Below, piece by piece: positions 37,992-44,101 of a stretch of DNA of 64,000 bases. The position numbers were made by a program, and so were the translations under genes. Under the pieces are notes generated by a model, which saw only the letters and a list, made by a program, of their open reading frames with translations, made no database searches and had not been told where the DNA came from. Location: positions 1 to 64,000 of IMG/VR virus record IMGVR_UViG_3300025849_000025; one strand, given 5' to 3'. This DNA comes from a virus. Position 1 is the stretch's first letter, and each line of letters opens with the position of its first letter.

Positions 37992-38402
37992 TTACTTATA
38001 ATTGATAAATTTATCTGGGCTTCTGAAATTCTTTTTGCGCATAATTGTTTTCATAACAACGTCGAATTCGTCATTACGTCTGTCATATGTAACTGCAACT
38101 GGAATGTTCAAATCTTTTTGGATGTCTTTAAGAACAGCCTCAGCACCCGCAACATCTTTAATAGACTTGCCTTTCTGTGCATAAACCTTCTTGATGAAAT
38201 CAGCCAATTCTTTAAGGCTAATACAAGGAGTATTACGTTCATCGCCCATACGATCAGCAAAGTGTCGTGTGAAGTTGAAGTCAATATCGTACTTCTTAAA
38301 GAGTTGATCAACAATCTTTTCAAACTGCTTGATCTGTTTCATGCCAATCAAGTCACATGATTTAGCTTCAGCCTCAGCCAAGTGTTGTTTAAAATTTTTC
38401 AT
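37992..38402 (-). CDS. Unknown protein with T4 internal-head-protein-like N-terminus
   Basis: 136 aa. It begins MKNFKQHLAE, which aligns position for position with the T4 internal protein targeting peptide MKTYQEFIAE; an L-x-E site at residues 8-10 would suit the gp21 prohead protease. The remainder (FNFTRHFADRMGDERNTPCISLKELADFIKKVY, LNIPVAVTYDRRNDEFDVVMKTIMRKKNF) is a family I have seen in phages without a known role. Basic. The start overlaps the stop of the HD-hydrolase gene by 4 bases (ATGA-type coupling). Packaging in the head is inference. Confidence 0.75.
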   Translation of the reverse strand: MKNFKQHLAEAEAKSCDLIGMKQIKQFEKIVDQLFKKYDIDFNFTRHFADRMGDERNTPCISLKELADFIKKVYAQKGKSIKDVAGAEAVLKDIQKDLNIPVAVTYDRRNDEFDVVMKTIMRKKNFRSPDKFINYK

Positions 38403-38986
38403 TCTTCAAACTCCTTAAGTTTCACACGGATAGCTTTTATCATCTTCCTGTGAGTTCCAGTCAGTGTACGGTTCTTTTCCAATTCATCCATAATCTGAGT
38501 GGTTTGTTTTTTATAATTCGATGCCCATTTTTTAGTCTTTGCTGTGTTCAGATCACTTACGTTGTGAAGACGATCTGCCAACTTAACAACCAAAGCCCAA
38601 CTGCTCATGCTAGACATTTTAGCACTTAGGTAATCTGCTTTACTTGCTTTGAATTCTTTGCTTTGTTCATCAGAAGTCAGTTCTTTAACCATAGAGGCTA
38701 CCAAGCCACCAAACATCTTTGTGATGTCTTCTTGCTCAGTGTCGGTGTCTTCTACTGTATCGTGAAGGTATGCGGCACTGATCAAAGCTTCTATGTTATG
38801 AGACTTCTTAAACTGCTTTACAATTTTAGCAACTTCTACAGGGTGGGTAATGTAAGACTTGCCATCAGTACGAGTCTGCTTCCTATGAGCATTAGCCGCA
38901 AACCTAATGGCTTTCTGTGATTGCGTCAAGCTTGCACCCTTAGCCTCTGCTAATTGCTCCGTGACGTAATCTTTGAACCTTTTCAT
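38399..38986 (-). CDS. HD-domain (p)ppGpp hydrolase, SpoT/MESH1-type, with CTS-like N-terminus
   Basis: 195 aa. RSH hydrolase ligands all visible: R39 and H48 (RTDGKSYITHPVEVAKI), H75-D76 and E79-D80 (AAYLHDTVEDT), D138 and N142 (KLADRLHNV). The stretch AIRFAANAHRKQTRTDGK is the classical start of the RSH HD domain. The family removes the 3'-pyrophosphate of (p)ppGpp using Mn2+. The single domain, without synthetase, TGS or ACT, matches small alarmone hydrolases. Residues 1-10 (MKRFKDYVTE) look like a T4 capsid-targeting peptide. It shares a transcript with a RelA-like gene 0.4 kb upstream. A nucleotide or NADPH substrate is possible instead. Confidence 0.82.
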   Translation of the reverse strand: MKRFKDYVTEQLAEAKGASLTQSQKAIRFAANAHRKQTRTDGKSYITHPVEVAKIVKQFKKSHNIEALISAAYLHDTVEDTDTEQEDITKMFGGLVASMVKELTSDEQSKEFKASKADYLSAKMSSMSSWALVVKLADRLHNVSDLNTAKTKKWASNYKKQTTQIMDELEKNRTLTGTHRKMIKAIRVKLKEFEE

Positions 38987-38989
38987 TTC

Positions 38990-39322
38990 TTATTCCTTGT
39001 AAAGATAGAAGCATTTATCAGCACGTTGAAAGCTGTACCCCTTAATTTGTTTTCCTGCACGTTCATACAGATTAGCACGTTTTTCATCAGTCACATCAAA
39101 CATATACCACTTTGCACGATCAGCCTTAACAAGTTCTACAAAAGCTTTTGTCAGCTTACGATACAGTCCAACAGGGTTAGGTGTATCCCCTTCAATGGTA
39201 TACACCTTGATATGTTCAATGTCACCCATCCATTCGTCTATGTCATTTTTATACATGACGATCTTGTTATCTACTGCTTCAACGCAGTATACAAAACCCT
39301 CATGATCTACTTCTATTTCCAT
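38990..39322 (-). CDS. Unknown 110-aa protein between the alarmone-type genes
   Basis: Acidic alpha/beta protein (FVYCVEAVDNKIVMYKNDIDEWMGDIEHIKVYTIEG..., LYRKLTKAFVELVKADRAKWYMFDVTDEKRANLYERA). The C-terminal half resembles part of a GNAT-like or similar small fold, but no motif decides it. No CTS-like N-terminus. Its own promoter at 39348-39376. Stops 3 bases before the HD-hydrolase start, so it is probably cotranscribed with it. Confidence 0.72.
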   Translation of the reverse strand: MEIEVDHEGFVYCVEAVDNKIVMYKNDIDEWMGDIEHIKVYTIEGDTPNPVGLYRKLTKAFVELVKADRAKWYMFDVTDEKRANLYERAGKQIKGYSFQRADKCFYLYKE

Positions 39323-39347
39323 AACAAATTCTTTCTCTTACTGTAGA

Positions 39348-39376
39348 AAGATACTCAATGCAACCTTGGGTGTCAA
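39348..39376 (-). promoter_or_regulatory. Early sigma70-type promoter with hairpin over -35
   Basis: -35 TTGACA (39376-39371), 17-base spacer, -10 TATCTT (39353-39348). The -35 is part of a 6-bp hairpin ACCTTG-ACACC-CAAGGT just after the RelA-like gene stop; no T run, so it is weaker as a terminator. Confidence 0.65.
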
Positions 39377-39384
39377 GGTCTTTT

Positions 39385-40245
39385 TTACTTACCCTTCAAC
39401 TTTCTTCGTGTCTGACGATCCATTTGCGACAATCCAGAAGTCTTTATATACTTTGATTTCTGCTTATCAACATTGATTCCTGCACCACCACCTCTGGCGT
39501 TGCCTTTGTCAAATGCTCTCTTGCCGTGACGCAATAGTTTTTGAGTTTCTTTAGAACCTTTGATTTCGTCTGATGCTGATCTGAAGTCATCATACTGACC
39601 ACCCGCAATTTTCTTTGCAGAATAAAGCTTCTTAGTCATCAATTGAATTTCTGTGTTCACACCATCAACGTCAACTGAAAAGTGTACAGAACCGTAATAG
39701 CCAAACTGTTTGTCGCCACCACGTTCTTTTGGGTCAAACTCTGATACTGATTTAAATGCTTTGAAAATGTTTTTTGAAACAACACCGATATCTTTTTCGT
39801 CGTTTACTAGGATTGAACCACGCAACCAATCATTCATCTTTGATGGGTCTTTACCACGGTCAACAGTCTTGTTTACGAATGCCCTAAGCTTCTTAACATC
39901 AACCATAATCTTCGCGTTCTGAACACCCTTGAGCGCAGTCTTCAAACCAGATTCGTATTTCTTGAGGCGGTCTTTAATGATAGGCTCATACTTTTGGTAG
40001 AGCGCAACGACTTTTTCTTTGTCGTTCTTACCAGTAAAATCTTTGATTTTTTCATCAGCCCAAAATGTCTTTTTGGCGGGCTTCAATTTTTTGCTAAGTC
40101 TTTTAATTAAGGAGTCGTCTAGGTTTTCAATCAAACCATTTTCTGCAAGAAGCTCTAAACAGATGCTTTCTAGGATTGCATCAATGTTTTCAATGTCGCC
40201 CCATTCGGCTGAATTCTCGTTAATAAAGCTTTTAAAGTTTAGCAT
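39385..40245 (-). CDS. RelA/SpoT synthetase-fold protein with CTS-like N-terminus
   Basis: 286 aa from ATG 40245, chosen because GAGGACG lies before it and the late promoter lies inside the longer ORF. Residues ~75-210 follow the RelA_SpoT nucleotidyltransferase plan: YEPIIKDRLKKYESGLKTAL, VNKTVDRGKDPSKMNDWLRGSI (metal Asp139), FGYYGSVHFSVDVDGVNTEIQLMT (GY-x-SVH and E199-I-Q). The usual Arg after EIQ-(I/L) is Met here, so catalysis is uncertain. Residues 1-10 (MLNFKSFINE) match the T4 internal-protein targeting peptide pattern. The basic C-terminal tail would suit DNA-rich heads. Expressed late, unlike its neighbours. Confidence 0.72.
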   Translation of the reverse strand: MLNFKSFINENSAEWGDIENIDAILESICLELLAENGLIENLDDSLIKRLSKKLKPAKKTFWADEKIKDFTGKNDKEKVVALYQKYEPIIKDRLKKYESGLKTALKGVQNAKIMVDVKKLRAFVNKTVDRGKDPSKMNDWLRGSILVNDEKDIGVVSKNIFKAFKSVSEFDPKERGGDKQFGYYGSVHFSVDVDGVNTEIQLMTKKLYSAKKIAGGQYDDFRSASDEIKGSKETQKLLRHGKRAFDKGNARGGGAGINVDKQKSKYIKTSGLSQMDRQTRRKLKGK

Positions 40246-40277
40246 ATCGTCCTCATGTGTTCTACTTAGTATAGTGT

Positions 40278-40285
40278 TATTTATA
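40278..40285 (-). promoter_or_regulatory. T4-type late promoter TATAAATA
   Basis: Exact minus-strand TATAAATA, 32 bases before ATG 40245 of the RelA-like gene. It is the only exact late box inside the early gene cluster and supports virion-phase expression. Confidence 0.75.
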
Positions 40286-40312
40286 CAAATAGAACACGTC
40301 GAGGGAGAACTT

Positions 40313-40747
40313 TTAAGCCGCCATGGCTTCTTGTTGAGTGCAAACGTAAGGCTTATTCCACTTGCCAACATTGATATCTACATAAAAATCAACATGGTGA
40401 TAATCTGACATTAGATCAGACTCGTCAAACCATTCGTCACCCTTCATGGCTTCTACAAGCTCATTGAAGAAATTCTTTGCCTCATCATCCCAATGAGAGT
40501 CGATGTGATATGTGTTGACTTGAATATACTTATTGGTGTTTTCGTAGTAAGGCATGCCACGACGATCAGCAATCTCTTTGTTTTTTGCGTTCTGCATACC
40601 AACGAAATCGAAATGCGAAGCAGAGATGTTAACAACAAGTGACATATGGTGTTTGATACCAATAGTACCTTTAACGCCATACTTTTTAAGAACTGCTTTG
40701 ATATTAGGAGCTAGTTGCTTTTTACGTTCTTGTGAAATATAAGCCAT
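40313..40747 (-). CDS. Conserved phage protein of unknown function (144 aa)
   Basis: Typical start ERKKQLAPNIKAVLKKYGVKGTIGIKHHMSLVVNIS and end WFDESDLMSDYHHVDFYVDINVGKWNKPYVC. This pattern occurs widely in phages and plasmids; I know no proven function. Promoter at 40780-40808 with the conserved 5' leader cassette. The C-terminus is soluble and acidic. Confidence 0.78.
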   Translation of the reverse strand: MAYISQERKKQLAPNIKAVLKKYGVKGTIGIKHHMSLVVNISASHFDFVGMQNAKNKEIADRRGMPYYENTNKYIQVNTYHIDSHWDDEAKNFFNELVEAMKGDEWFDESDLMSDYHHVDFYVDINVGKWNKPYVCTQQEAMAA

Positions 40748-40779
40748 GATTTTTTCTCTTTCGTTTTGATTACATATTA

Positions 40780-40808
40780 GTTATAGAATCAAGTTAACCT
40801 ATTGTCAA
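40780..40808 (-). promoter_or_regulatory. Early sigma70 promoter, family A
   Basis: -35 TTGACA (40808-40803), 17-base spacer ending TTGATTC, -10 TATAAC (40785-40780). Followed by the conserved leader also found at 41141 and 42531. Confidence 0.8.
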
Positions 40809-40817
40809 CCCTTTATT

Positions 40818-41129
40818 TTAAAGATTGGCAACTTTTTCTACCGCACGGTTAAGATCACGCACATTCCAATCAGCACCAACAATAAATTCGTGACCAACAA
40901 ACTCTTCTTCTGCATCACGCAATTCTATCATAGCGGCAACCAAATCATCAGTGTTAGTGATGTCATAGTCAGCAACATTACTCCACGCACGAGACGCCCA
41001 ACGAGGGTCAGCTAACATTGACACAGTACGGATCATTGCAATCTTCTTGTCTGTGATTGCTTTACGCTCAGGGTTAAATGTCATTTCAATCGACTTGAGT
41101 GCTTTTTCCATCGCGGGAGAATTTGTCAT
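40818..41129 (-). CDS. Unknown 103-aa protein
   Basis: Helical and acidic (FNPERKAITDKKIAMIRTVSMLADPRWASRAWSNVADYDITNTDDLVAAMIELRDAEEEF). No recognised domain. Has its own family A promoter (41163-41191) and leader cassette. One of a series of singly promoted small early genes, typical of host-takeover regions. Confidence 0.72.
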   Translation of the reverse strand: MTNSPAMEKALKSIEMTFNPERKAITDKKIAMIRTVSMLADPRWASRAWSNVADYDITNTDDLVAAMIELRDAEEEFVGHEFIVGADWNVRDLNRAVEKVANL

Positions 41130-41162
41130 CTGATCTGTCTCTTTCGTTTTGATTACATATAA

Positions 41163-41191
41163 CTTATAGAATCAACGGTGGTTGCTGTCAA
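41163..41191 (-). promoter_or_regulatory. Early sigma70 promoter, family A
   Basis: -35 TTGACA (41191-41186), 17-base spacer ending TTGATTC, -10 TATAAG (41168-41163); leader cassette follows. Confidence 0.8.
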
Positions 41192-41194
41192 GAA

Positions 41195-41548
41195 CTATTT
41201 CTTCCAAACAGCAACAAAACCAAACATTTTTCTTTTGTCTTTTTTTCTAGGATCGGTATCGACAACAGTGTTACCGTCTCTATCAATCACTAATACATGA
41301 CCATCAACTCTTGCAACAAACGCAATGATGTCTTTATCTTTAGAGGCGATTTTTCTGATCTTTGGTCTAGCGGCTCCAACAGTGGTTGCGCTACCTAAAG
41401 CAGACAAACGACTACGAACAGCAAAGCCATTACGACGTAAGGTATTGTCCCAAACGTTCTTACCTGTTCTATCGTTCCATGTAGTGCCTGTCACACCGAA
41501 GAAGTTCAAAGTAGCACTGGCACATGGGGTTTTTACTAAAACAGTCAT
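41195..41548 (-). CDS. Unknown basic 117-aa protein
   Basis: Strongly basic C-terminal half (PKIRKIASKDKDIIAFVARVDGHVLVIDRDGNTVVDTDPRKKDKRKMFGFVAVWKK). The N-terminal half looks like a substrate or DNA-associated fold (LNFFGVTGTTWNDRTGKNVWDNTLRRNGFAVRSRL). No family I can name. Promoter at 41579-41607. Confidence 0.7.
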   Translation of the reverse strand: MTVLVKTPCASATLNFFGVTGTTWNDRTGKNVWDNTLRRNGFAVRSRLSALGSATTVGAARPKIRKIASKDKDIIAFVARVDGHVLVIDRDGNTVVDTDPRKKDKRKMFGFVAVWKK

Positions 41549-41578
41549 TGATTCGTCTCTTTCTCTTGATTACACTTA

Positions 41579-41607
41579 TTATTACCAAAAGAAGAAAGCC
41601 CAGTCAA
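41579..41607 (-). promoter_or_regulatory. Early promoter fused to a terminator hairpin
   Basis: -35 TTGACT (41607-41602), 17-base spacer, -10 TAATAA (41584-41579). The -35 is the loop of a 7-bp hairpin AAAGCCC-AGTCAA-GGGCTTT (41595-41614 on the plus strand). On the minus strand it is followed by CTTCTTTT. Confidence 0.65.
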
Positions 41608-41617
41608 GGGCTTTTTT
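41595..41617. terminator. Intrinsic terminator overlapping a promoter -35
   Basis: 7-bp stem with 6-base loop, T-rich on both sides (minus CTTCTTTT, plus TTTTTT). Lies 5 bases after the stop of the 96-aa gene (41622) and contains the -35 box for the next gene. Confidence 0.72.
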
Positions 41618-41621
41618 GTTT

Positions 41622-41912
41622 TTAAACCAAGTTTTTCATAATAGCTTCGATCTCGCTATCTTCAATCAAACGTTCGAGATAACCAACAACTTTGATCAAC
41701 TGATCCTTTGCGCTATCAAGATCGTGTGTGGCGTCTGCAAGAGCATCTTGGAGATGATTGATCTTTTGTTCATCTTCATCTTCCATACCGTCGTACAGAT
41801 CGATATTATCATTGCTACGCTGTGACTCACGCTTTGCGGCGTCGAGGTTTGAAATTACAGTATCAACATCAGAAGTGATATTTTCAAGTTCAGTTTTCAT
41901 TTCGTCATTCAT
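41622..41912 (-). CDS. Acidic coiled-coil protein (96 aa)
   Basis: Very acidic and helical throughout (LENITSDVDTVISNLDAAKRESQRSNDNIDLYDGMEDEDEQKINHLQDALADATHDLDSAKDQLIKVVGYLERLIEDSEIEAIM); heptad spacing suggests two helices folding back as a coiled coil. AAAGGAT precedes ATG 41912; promoter at 41940-41968. Small acidic early proteins can act as DNA mimics or polymerase binders, but nothing here shows that. Confidence 0.75.
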   Translation of the reverse strand: MNDEMKTELENITSDVDTVISNLDAAKRESQRSNDNIDLYDGMEDEDEQKINHLQDALADATHDLDSAKDQLIKVVGYLERLIEDSEIEAIMKNLV

Positions 41913-41939
41913 AGCTTATCCTTTCAAGGTTACTCTTAC

Positions 41940-41968
41940 TGTTTAGCGAATCGTGGTGGGGTTGTCAA
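41940..41968 (-). promoter_or_regulatory. Early sigma70-type promoter
   Basis: -35 TTGACA (41968-41963), 17-base spacer, -10 TAAACA (41945-41940); upstream of the acidic 96-aa gene. Overlaps the 3' end of the Cys-rich gene. Confidence 0.6.
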
Positions 41969-42153
41969 CTCTTTTTTTGGTAATCACCACAATCATTTGA
42001 AAAGTCTGACAGGGCAATTGGTGCATAATCAAGCCCAAATGACTCTGCCCAAGCGTCTGCTTCTGCACTTACTTGTGGTGAAAAGTTTCTATGACATTGT
42101 GTGTTTGTGCAATCGCTGTTGCAAAATGTTTTATCTTTATAACAAAAAGCCAT
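41965..42153 (-). CDS. Small Cys-rich (zinc-finger-like) protein
   Basis: 62 aa from ATG 42153. The longer frame would run into the upstream gene, and the inner ATG has CAGGATC before it and abuts the upstream stop. Conserved-looking start MAFCYKDKTFCNSDCTNTQCHRNFS with Cys at 4, 11, 15 and 20, a compact metal-site spacing familiar from small marine-phage proteins. The remaining 40 residues are acidic. Function unknown. Confidence 0.72.
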   Translation of the reverse strand: MAFCYKDKTFCNSDCTNTQCHRNFSPQVSAEADAWAESFGLDYAPIALSDFSNDCGDYQKKS

Positions 42154-42154
42154 A

Positions 42155-42520
42155 TTATGATCCTGTTGTGAGTTTAAGTGAACCGTCTTCTTGCATCTCA
42201 AAGTTTTCAATGTAAGCGTGATGCGTACCACTTAGTTTGATGCAAGTTTCAGCGGCTTTCCACAATGCTTTGATTGTACCGTCTACTGCCCAAGCAGTAA
42301 CTTCGATGGTAGTGCGCTTACCACGATCTTTGATGTCTGCCATCAAGTCTTCTTGCGAAGCATTAGGATCGACAGTTTCGTAAACAACCTTACGTGCTTT
42401 GTTGGTAAGAATTGCGTGATCTGAATCTTTAAGACCGACTTCGTAGATACTCCAAACAGTAGACATGTTCAGTTCATCTTTCATTGCGAAGAAGTGGTTC
42501 ATTGTGGTTTCAAAAGACAT
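42155..42520 (-). CDS. Unknown 121-aa protein
   Basis: Alpha/beta, soluble (MKDELNMSTVWSIYEVGLKDSDHAILTNKARKVVYE..., GKRTTIEVTAWAVDGTIKALWKAAETCIKLSGTHHAYIENFEMQEDGSLKLTTG). The alternating beta-strand end suggests a small sandwich. No family recognised. Family A promoter and leader cassette upstream (42553-42581); the Cys-rich gene follows after 1 base. Confidence 0.74.
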   Translation of the reverse strand: MSFETTMNHFFAMKDELNMSTVWSIYEVGLKDSDHAILTNKARKVVYETVDPNASQEDLMADIKDRGKRTTIEVTAWAVDGTIKALWKAAETCIKLSGTHHAYIENFEMQEDGSLKLTTGS

Positions 42521-42552
42521 TCTATTCTCACTTTCGTTTTGATTACATATAA

Positions 42553-42581
42553 CTTATAGAATCAACTTAACTGGTTGTCAA
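42553..42581 (-). promoter_or_regulatory. Early sigma70 promoter, family A
   Basis: -35 TTGACA (42581-42576), 17-base spacer ending TTGATTC, -10 TATAAG (42558-42553). Minus-strand GTTG-TTGA-CAAC around the -35 is a small hairpin. Overlaps the stop codon of the upstream 70-aa gene. Confidence 0.8.
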
Positions 42582-42790
42582 CAACTTTCTTCAAGAATGG
42601 TGACTTGATGACCATATGCCCAATGACCATTATCAAGATCAAAGATACAGTTGTCTTTGATTGTATTTGGAACTTTCGGGACATCCACACCATACTTACT
42701 GCCACTGCAAATATCTTCAACAATTTCAATCGCAGTTACGTTAGCGTATCCGTGACGCATACTCCAAACCATATCACCTACATTAATCAT
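42578..42790 (-). CDS. Unknown 70-aa beta-rich protein
   Basis: Start ATG 42790 preferred over 42832, which would overlap the upstream gene. Short beta-type protein (INVGDMVWSMRHGYANVTAIEIVEDICSGSKYGVDV..., FDLDNGHWAYGHQVTIL) similar in plan to small SH3-like barrels (GD.VW...G.A.V..I). No proven function. Follows the paralogous pair in the same direction. Confidence 0.68.
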   Translation of the reverse strand: MINVGDMVWSMRHGYANVTAIEIVEDICSGSKYGVDVPKVPNTIKDNCIFDLDNGHWAYGHQVTILEESC

Positions 42791-42815
42791 AATTTCAACT
42801 TTCTCTTTGTTGCCT

Positions 42816-43073
42816 TTATTGTGGGTAAGCAACTGTTAATTCGCTGAGAACCATACTTTCCATCATTGAATTAAAAACTTGGTTAAATTCTGCAACAGTA
42901 AGTTTTCTGCCCTCATGCTCTTGGATGATGTCGATTTTCCCTAAGATAATCGCCCCCGCCCAATCGGTAGCCTCATCTTGAGTATCAAAGATGCGAACTT
43001 CTGGCTCAGACGTATCGGCTATTTTTAAAGAAACTTTATATTTTTTCATTTTAGAAACTTTATATTTTTTCAT
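42816..43073 (-). CDS. Small paralogous protein, copy 2 (85 aa)
   Basis: Shares YKVS-x-A...EPEVR.FDT.DEATDW...I...ID..Q......LTV.E......V..SM with the gene at 43129-43356. AAAGGAT precedes ATG 43073. A perfect 24-bp tandem duplication at the 5' end repeats the first eight codons (MKKYKVSK then MKKYKVSL), so a second start at 43049 exists. Function unknown. Confidence 0.74.
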   Translation of the reverse strand: MKKYKVSKMKKYKVSLKIADTSEPEVRIFDTQDEATDWAGAIILGKIDIIQEHEGRKLTVAEFNQVFNSMMESMVLSELTVAYPQ

Positions 43074-43076
43074 TTT
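43029..43076. repeat. 24-bp perfect tandem duplication at a gene start
   Basis: Copies 43029-43052 and 43053-43076 duplicate the start codon and seven following codons of the 85-aa gene. Recent slippage or duplication is likely. Confidence 0.85.
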
Positions 43077-43103
43077 ATCTATCCTTTTGTTTGTTACCTT
43101 TAG

Positions 43104-43132
43104 TGTATACCATATTGATTCGATGTTGTCAA
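43104..43132 (-). promoter_or_regulatory. Early sigma70-type promoter
   Basis: -35 TTGACA (43132-43127), 17-base spacer ending ATGG, -10 TATACA (43109-43104); upstream of the 85-aa paralogue (ATG 43073). Confidence 0.7.
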
Positions 43133-43356
43133 GGGAAAACTTCTTCGAAACGCATTAAAGACATTACGTCATCACGAACTTCACAAATTTCTCGAACGGT
43201 AAGGTTTCCATTCGCATCATCTTGAGCAAAATCAATCTGCTCTTGGATGCACTCATCAATCCAATCGGTAGCCTCATCATGAGTATCAAAGGTGCGAACT
43301 TCTGGCTCAGCCAAAGCGGCTATAGCATAAGAAACTTTATATCGAACATCACGCAT
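43129..43356 (-). CDS. Small paralogous protein, copy 1 (75 aa)
   Basis: Paralogue of the neighbouring 85-aa protein. At DNA level 43261-43311 and 42960-43010 are nearly identical over ~50 bases (three differences), so the duplication is recent or held by selection. Acidic, alpha/beta, no domain recognised. AAAGG lies 8 bases before ATG 43356; it starts 4 bases after the 45-aa gene. Confidence 0.76.
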   Translation of the reverse strand: MRDVRYKVSYAIAALAEPEVRTFDTHDEATDWIDECIQEQIDFAQDDANGNLTVREICEVRDDVMSLMRFEEVFP

Positions 43357-43360
43357 ATTA

Positions 43361-43498
43361 TTAACCTTTCAATCCGTCAGTAAGACCCATCATTTCACAA
43401 TACTCAGGAAACTTTGCCCACAACTCTTTAATAACCACAGACTTATCTGCGCCTTCAGTCATATAAGCTTTTTTAAGAAGTGTTTCGAATTCTTGCAT
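43361..43498 (-). CDS. Small protein (45 aa)
   Basis: ORF from ATG 43498 to TAA 43361: helical, acidic, with LLKKAYMTEGADKSVVIKEL and FPEYCEMMGLTDGLK. GAGGTAC lies before the ATG, and a strong promoter (43528-43556) lies 30 bases upstream. Spacing of 4 bases to the next gene supports an operon. Function unknown. Confidence 0.7.
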   Translation of the reverse strand: MQEFETLLKKAYMTEGADKSVVIKELWAKFPEYCEMMGLTDGLKG

Positions 43499-43527
43499 AA
43501 TGTACCTCATCATTTGATTACTAATAT

Positions 43528-43556
43528 GTTATAGAATCAAAAAAGGGGGCTGTCAA
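43528..43556 (-). promoter_or_regulatory. Early sigma70 promoter, family A, inside a terminator
   Basis: -35 TTGACA (43556-43551), 17-base spacer TTTTTTGATTC at its end, -10 TATAAC (43533-43528). The -35 forms the loop of GGGGG-ttgacag-CCCCC. Confidence 0.82.
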
Positions 43557-43561
43557 CCCCC
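43539..43561 (-). terminator. Intrinsic terminator sharing bases with a promoter
   Basis: Minus-strand GGGGG (43561-43557) / CCCCC (43549-43545) stem with 7-base loop holding TTGACA, followed by TTTTTT (43544-43539). It would end the transcript of the 73-aa gene (stop 43614) exactly where the next promoter lies. Confidence 0.78.
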
Positions 43562-43613
43562 TTTATGCCCTTGGTAGGGTCTTAATGCGGATACTTTCGT
43601 AGAGCCGCCACAA

Positions 43614-43835
43614 TTAATCTTTCTTTGATACGAAAGAGTACATCTCTTTGGCTTTATCCATGAGTTCATCCATAGAATACATCTTGTAGGTTTCTTTGGC
43701 TTCTTCCATGGTTTGTTTGCCTTGCTGTACCATGTTCTCCGCGAACTGGACATTCATATGGTATTGTTGATCCATATAATCTTTAGCAAGTTGTAGCATT
43801 TCTGCACGAATTTCAAATGGGTTTTTATTAGACAT
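43614..43835 (-). CDS. Small helical protein (73 aa)
   Basis: Helical, charged, Gln/Met-rich (FEIRAEMLQLAKDYMDQQYHMNVQFAENMVQQGKQTMEEAKETYKMYSMDELMDKAKEMYSFV). This resembles a small protein common near the middle region of marine T4-like genomes; no function known. Followed by the terminator/promoter hybrid. Confidence 0.75.
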   Translation of the reverse strand: MSNKNPFEIRAEMLQLAKDYMDQQYHMNVQFAENMVQQGKQTMEEAKETYKMYSMDELMDKAKEMYSFVSKKD

Positions 43836-43885
43836 AATAGTCTCCTTTGTGTGTATGTGTGATGTTACTTAATGTAACGGTTTAT

Positions 43886-44101
43886 TTATCCTCCTGGGAC
43901 AAATTCTTTTGGTGTAAACCAAACTTTCTGGTCATGTATTCTGCCAAGAAGTTGTTGTATCTCTCGCATTTCGTCTACGATCTGTTGAGATGTATGTCCT
44001 GTAGCAATTGCCAAGCCTCTACGACCAGCCTTGTTTCTTAAAGCAGATTCAATAACTTCAATGTCTCTTATGCTGAGTTCGAATTTTGTATTAGGTTTCA
44101 T
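43886..44101 (-). CDS. Small helical protein (71 aa)
   Basis: Basic helical core (LSIRDIEVIESALRNKAGRRG...IVDEMREIQQLLGRIHDQKVW) with a Pro-containing tail. No domain recognised. Its ATG overlaps the stop of the 124-aa gene (ATGA type), suggesting coupling. Confidence 0.73.
   Translation of the reverse strand: MKPNTKFELSIRDIEVIESALRNKAGRRGLAIATGHTSQQIVDEMREIQQLLGRIHDQKVWFTPKEFVPGG

Larger units (their letters stand above)
40758..42564. repeat. Three dispersed copies of a ~35-bp promoter-leader cassette
   Basis: Copies at 40758-40792, 41141-41174 and 42531-42564. On the minus strand each reads TTGATTCTATAA, then ~10 variable bases, then GTAATCAAAACGAAAG. They carry the -10 region and the start of the leader to the ribosome-binding site of three unrelated small genes. 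Confidence 0.8.

Noticed and set aside
38200-38400. Toxin-antitoxin reading of the small genes around 38-40 kb
   Set aside because: RelA-like and HD genes could form a toxSAS/antitoxin pair, but the targeting peptides and differing promoters fit packaging better; kept as an alternative only.
40246-40371. Longer start (40371) for the RelA-like gene
   Set aside because: The added 42 residues include the late promoter and lack a ribosome-binding site; ATG 40245 has GAGG.
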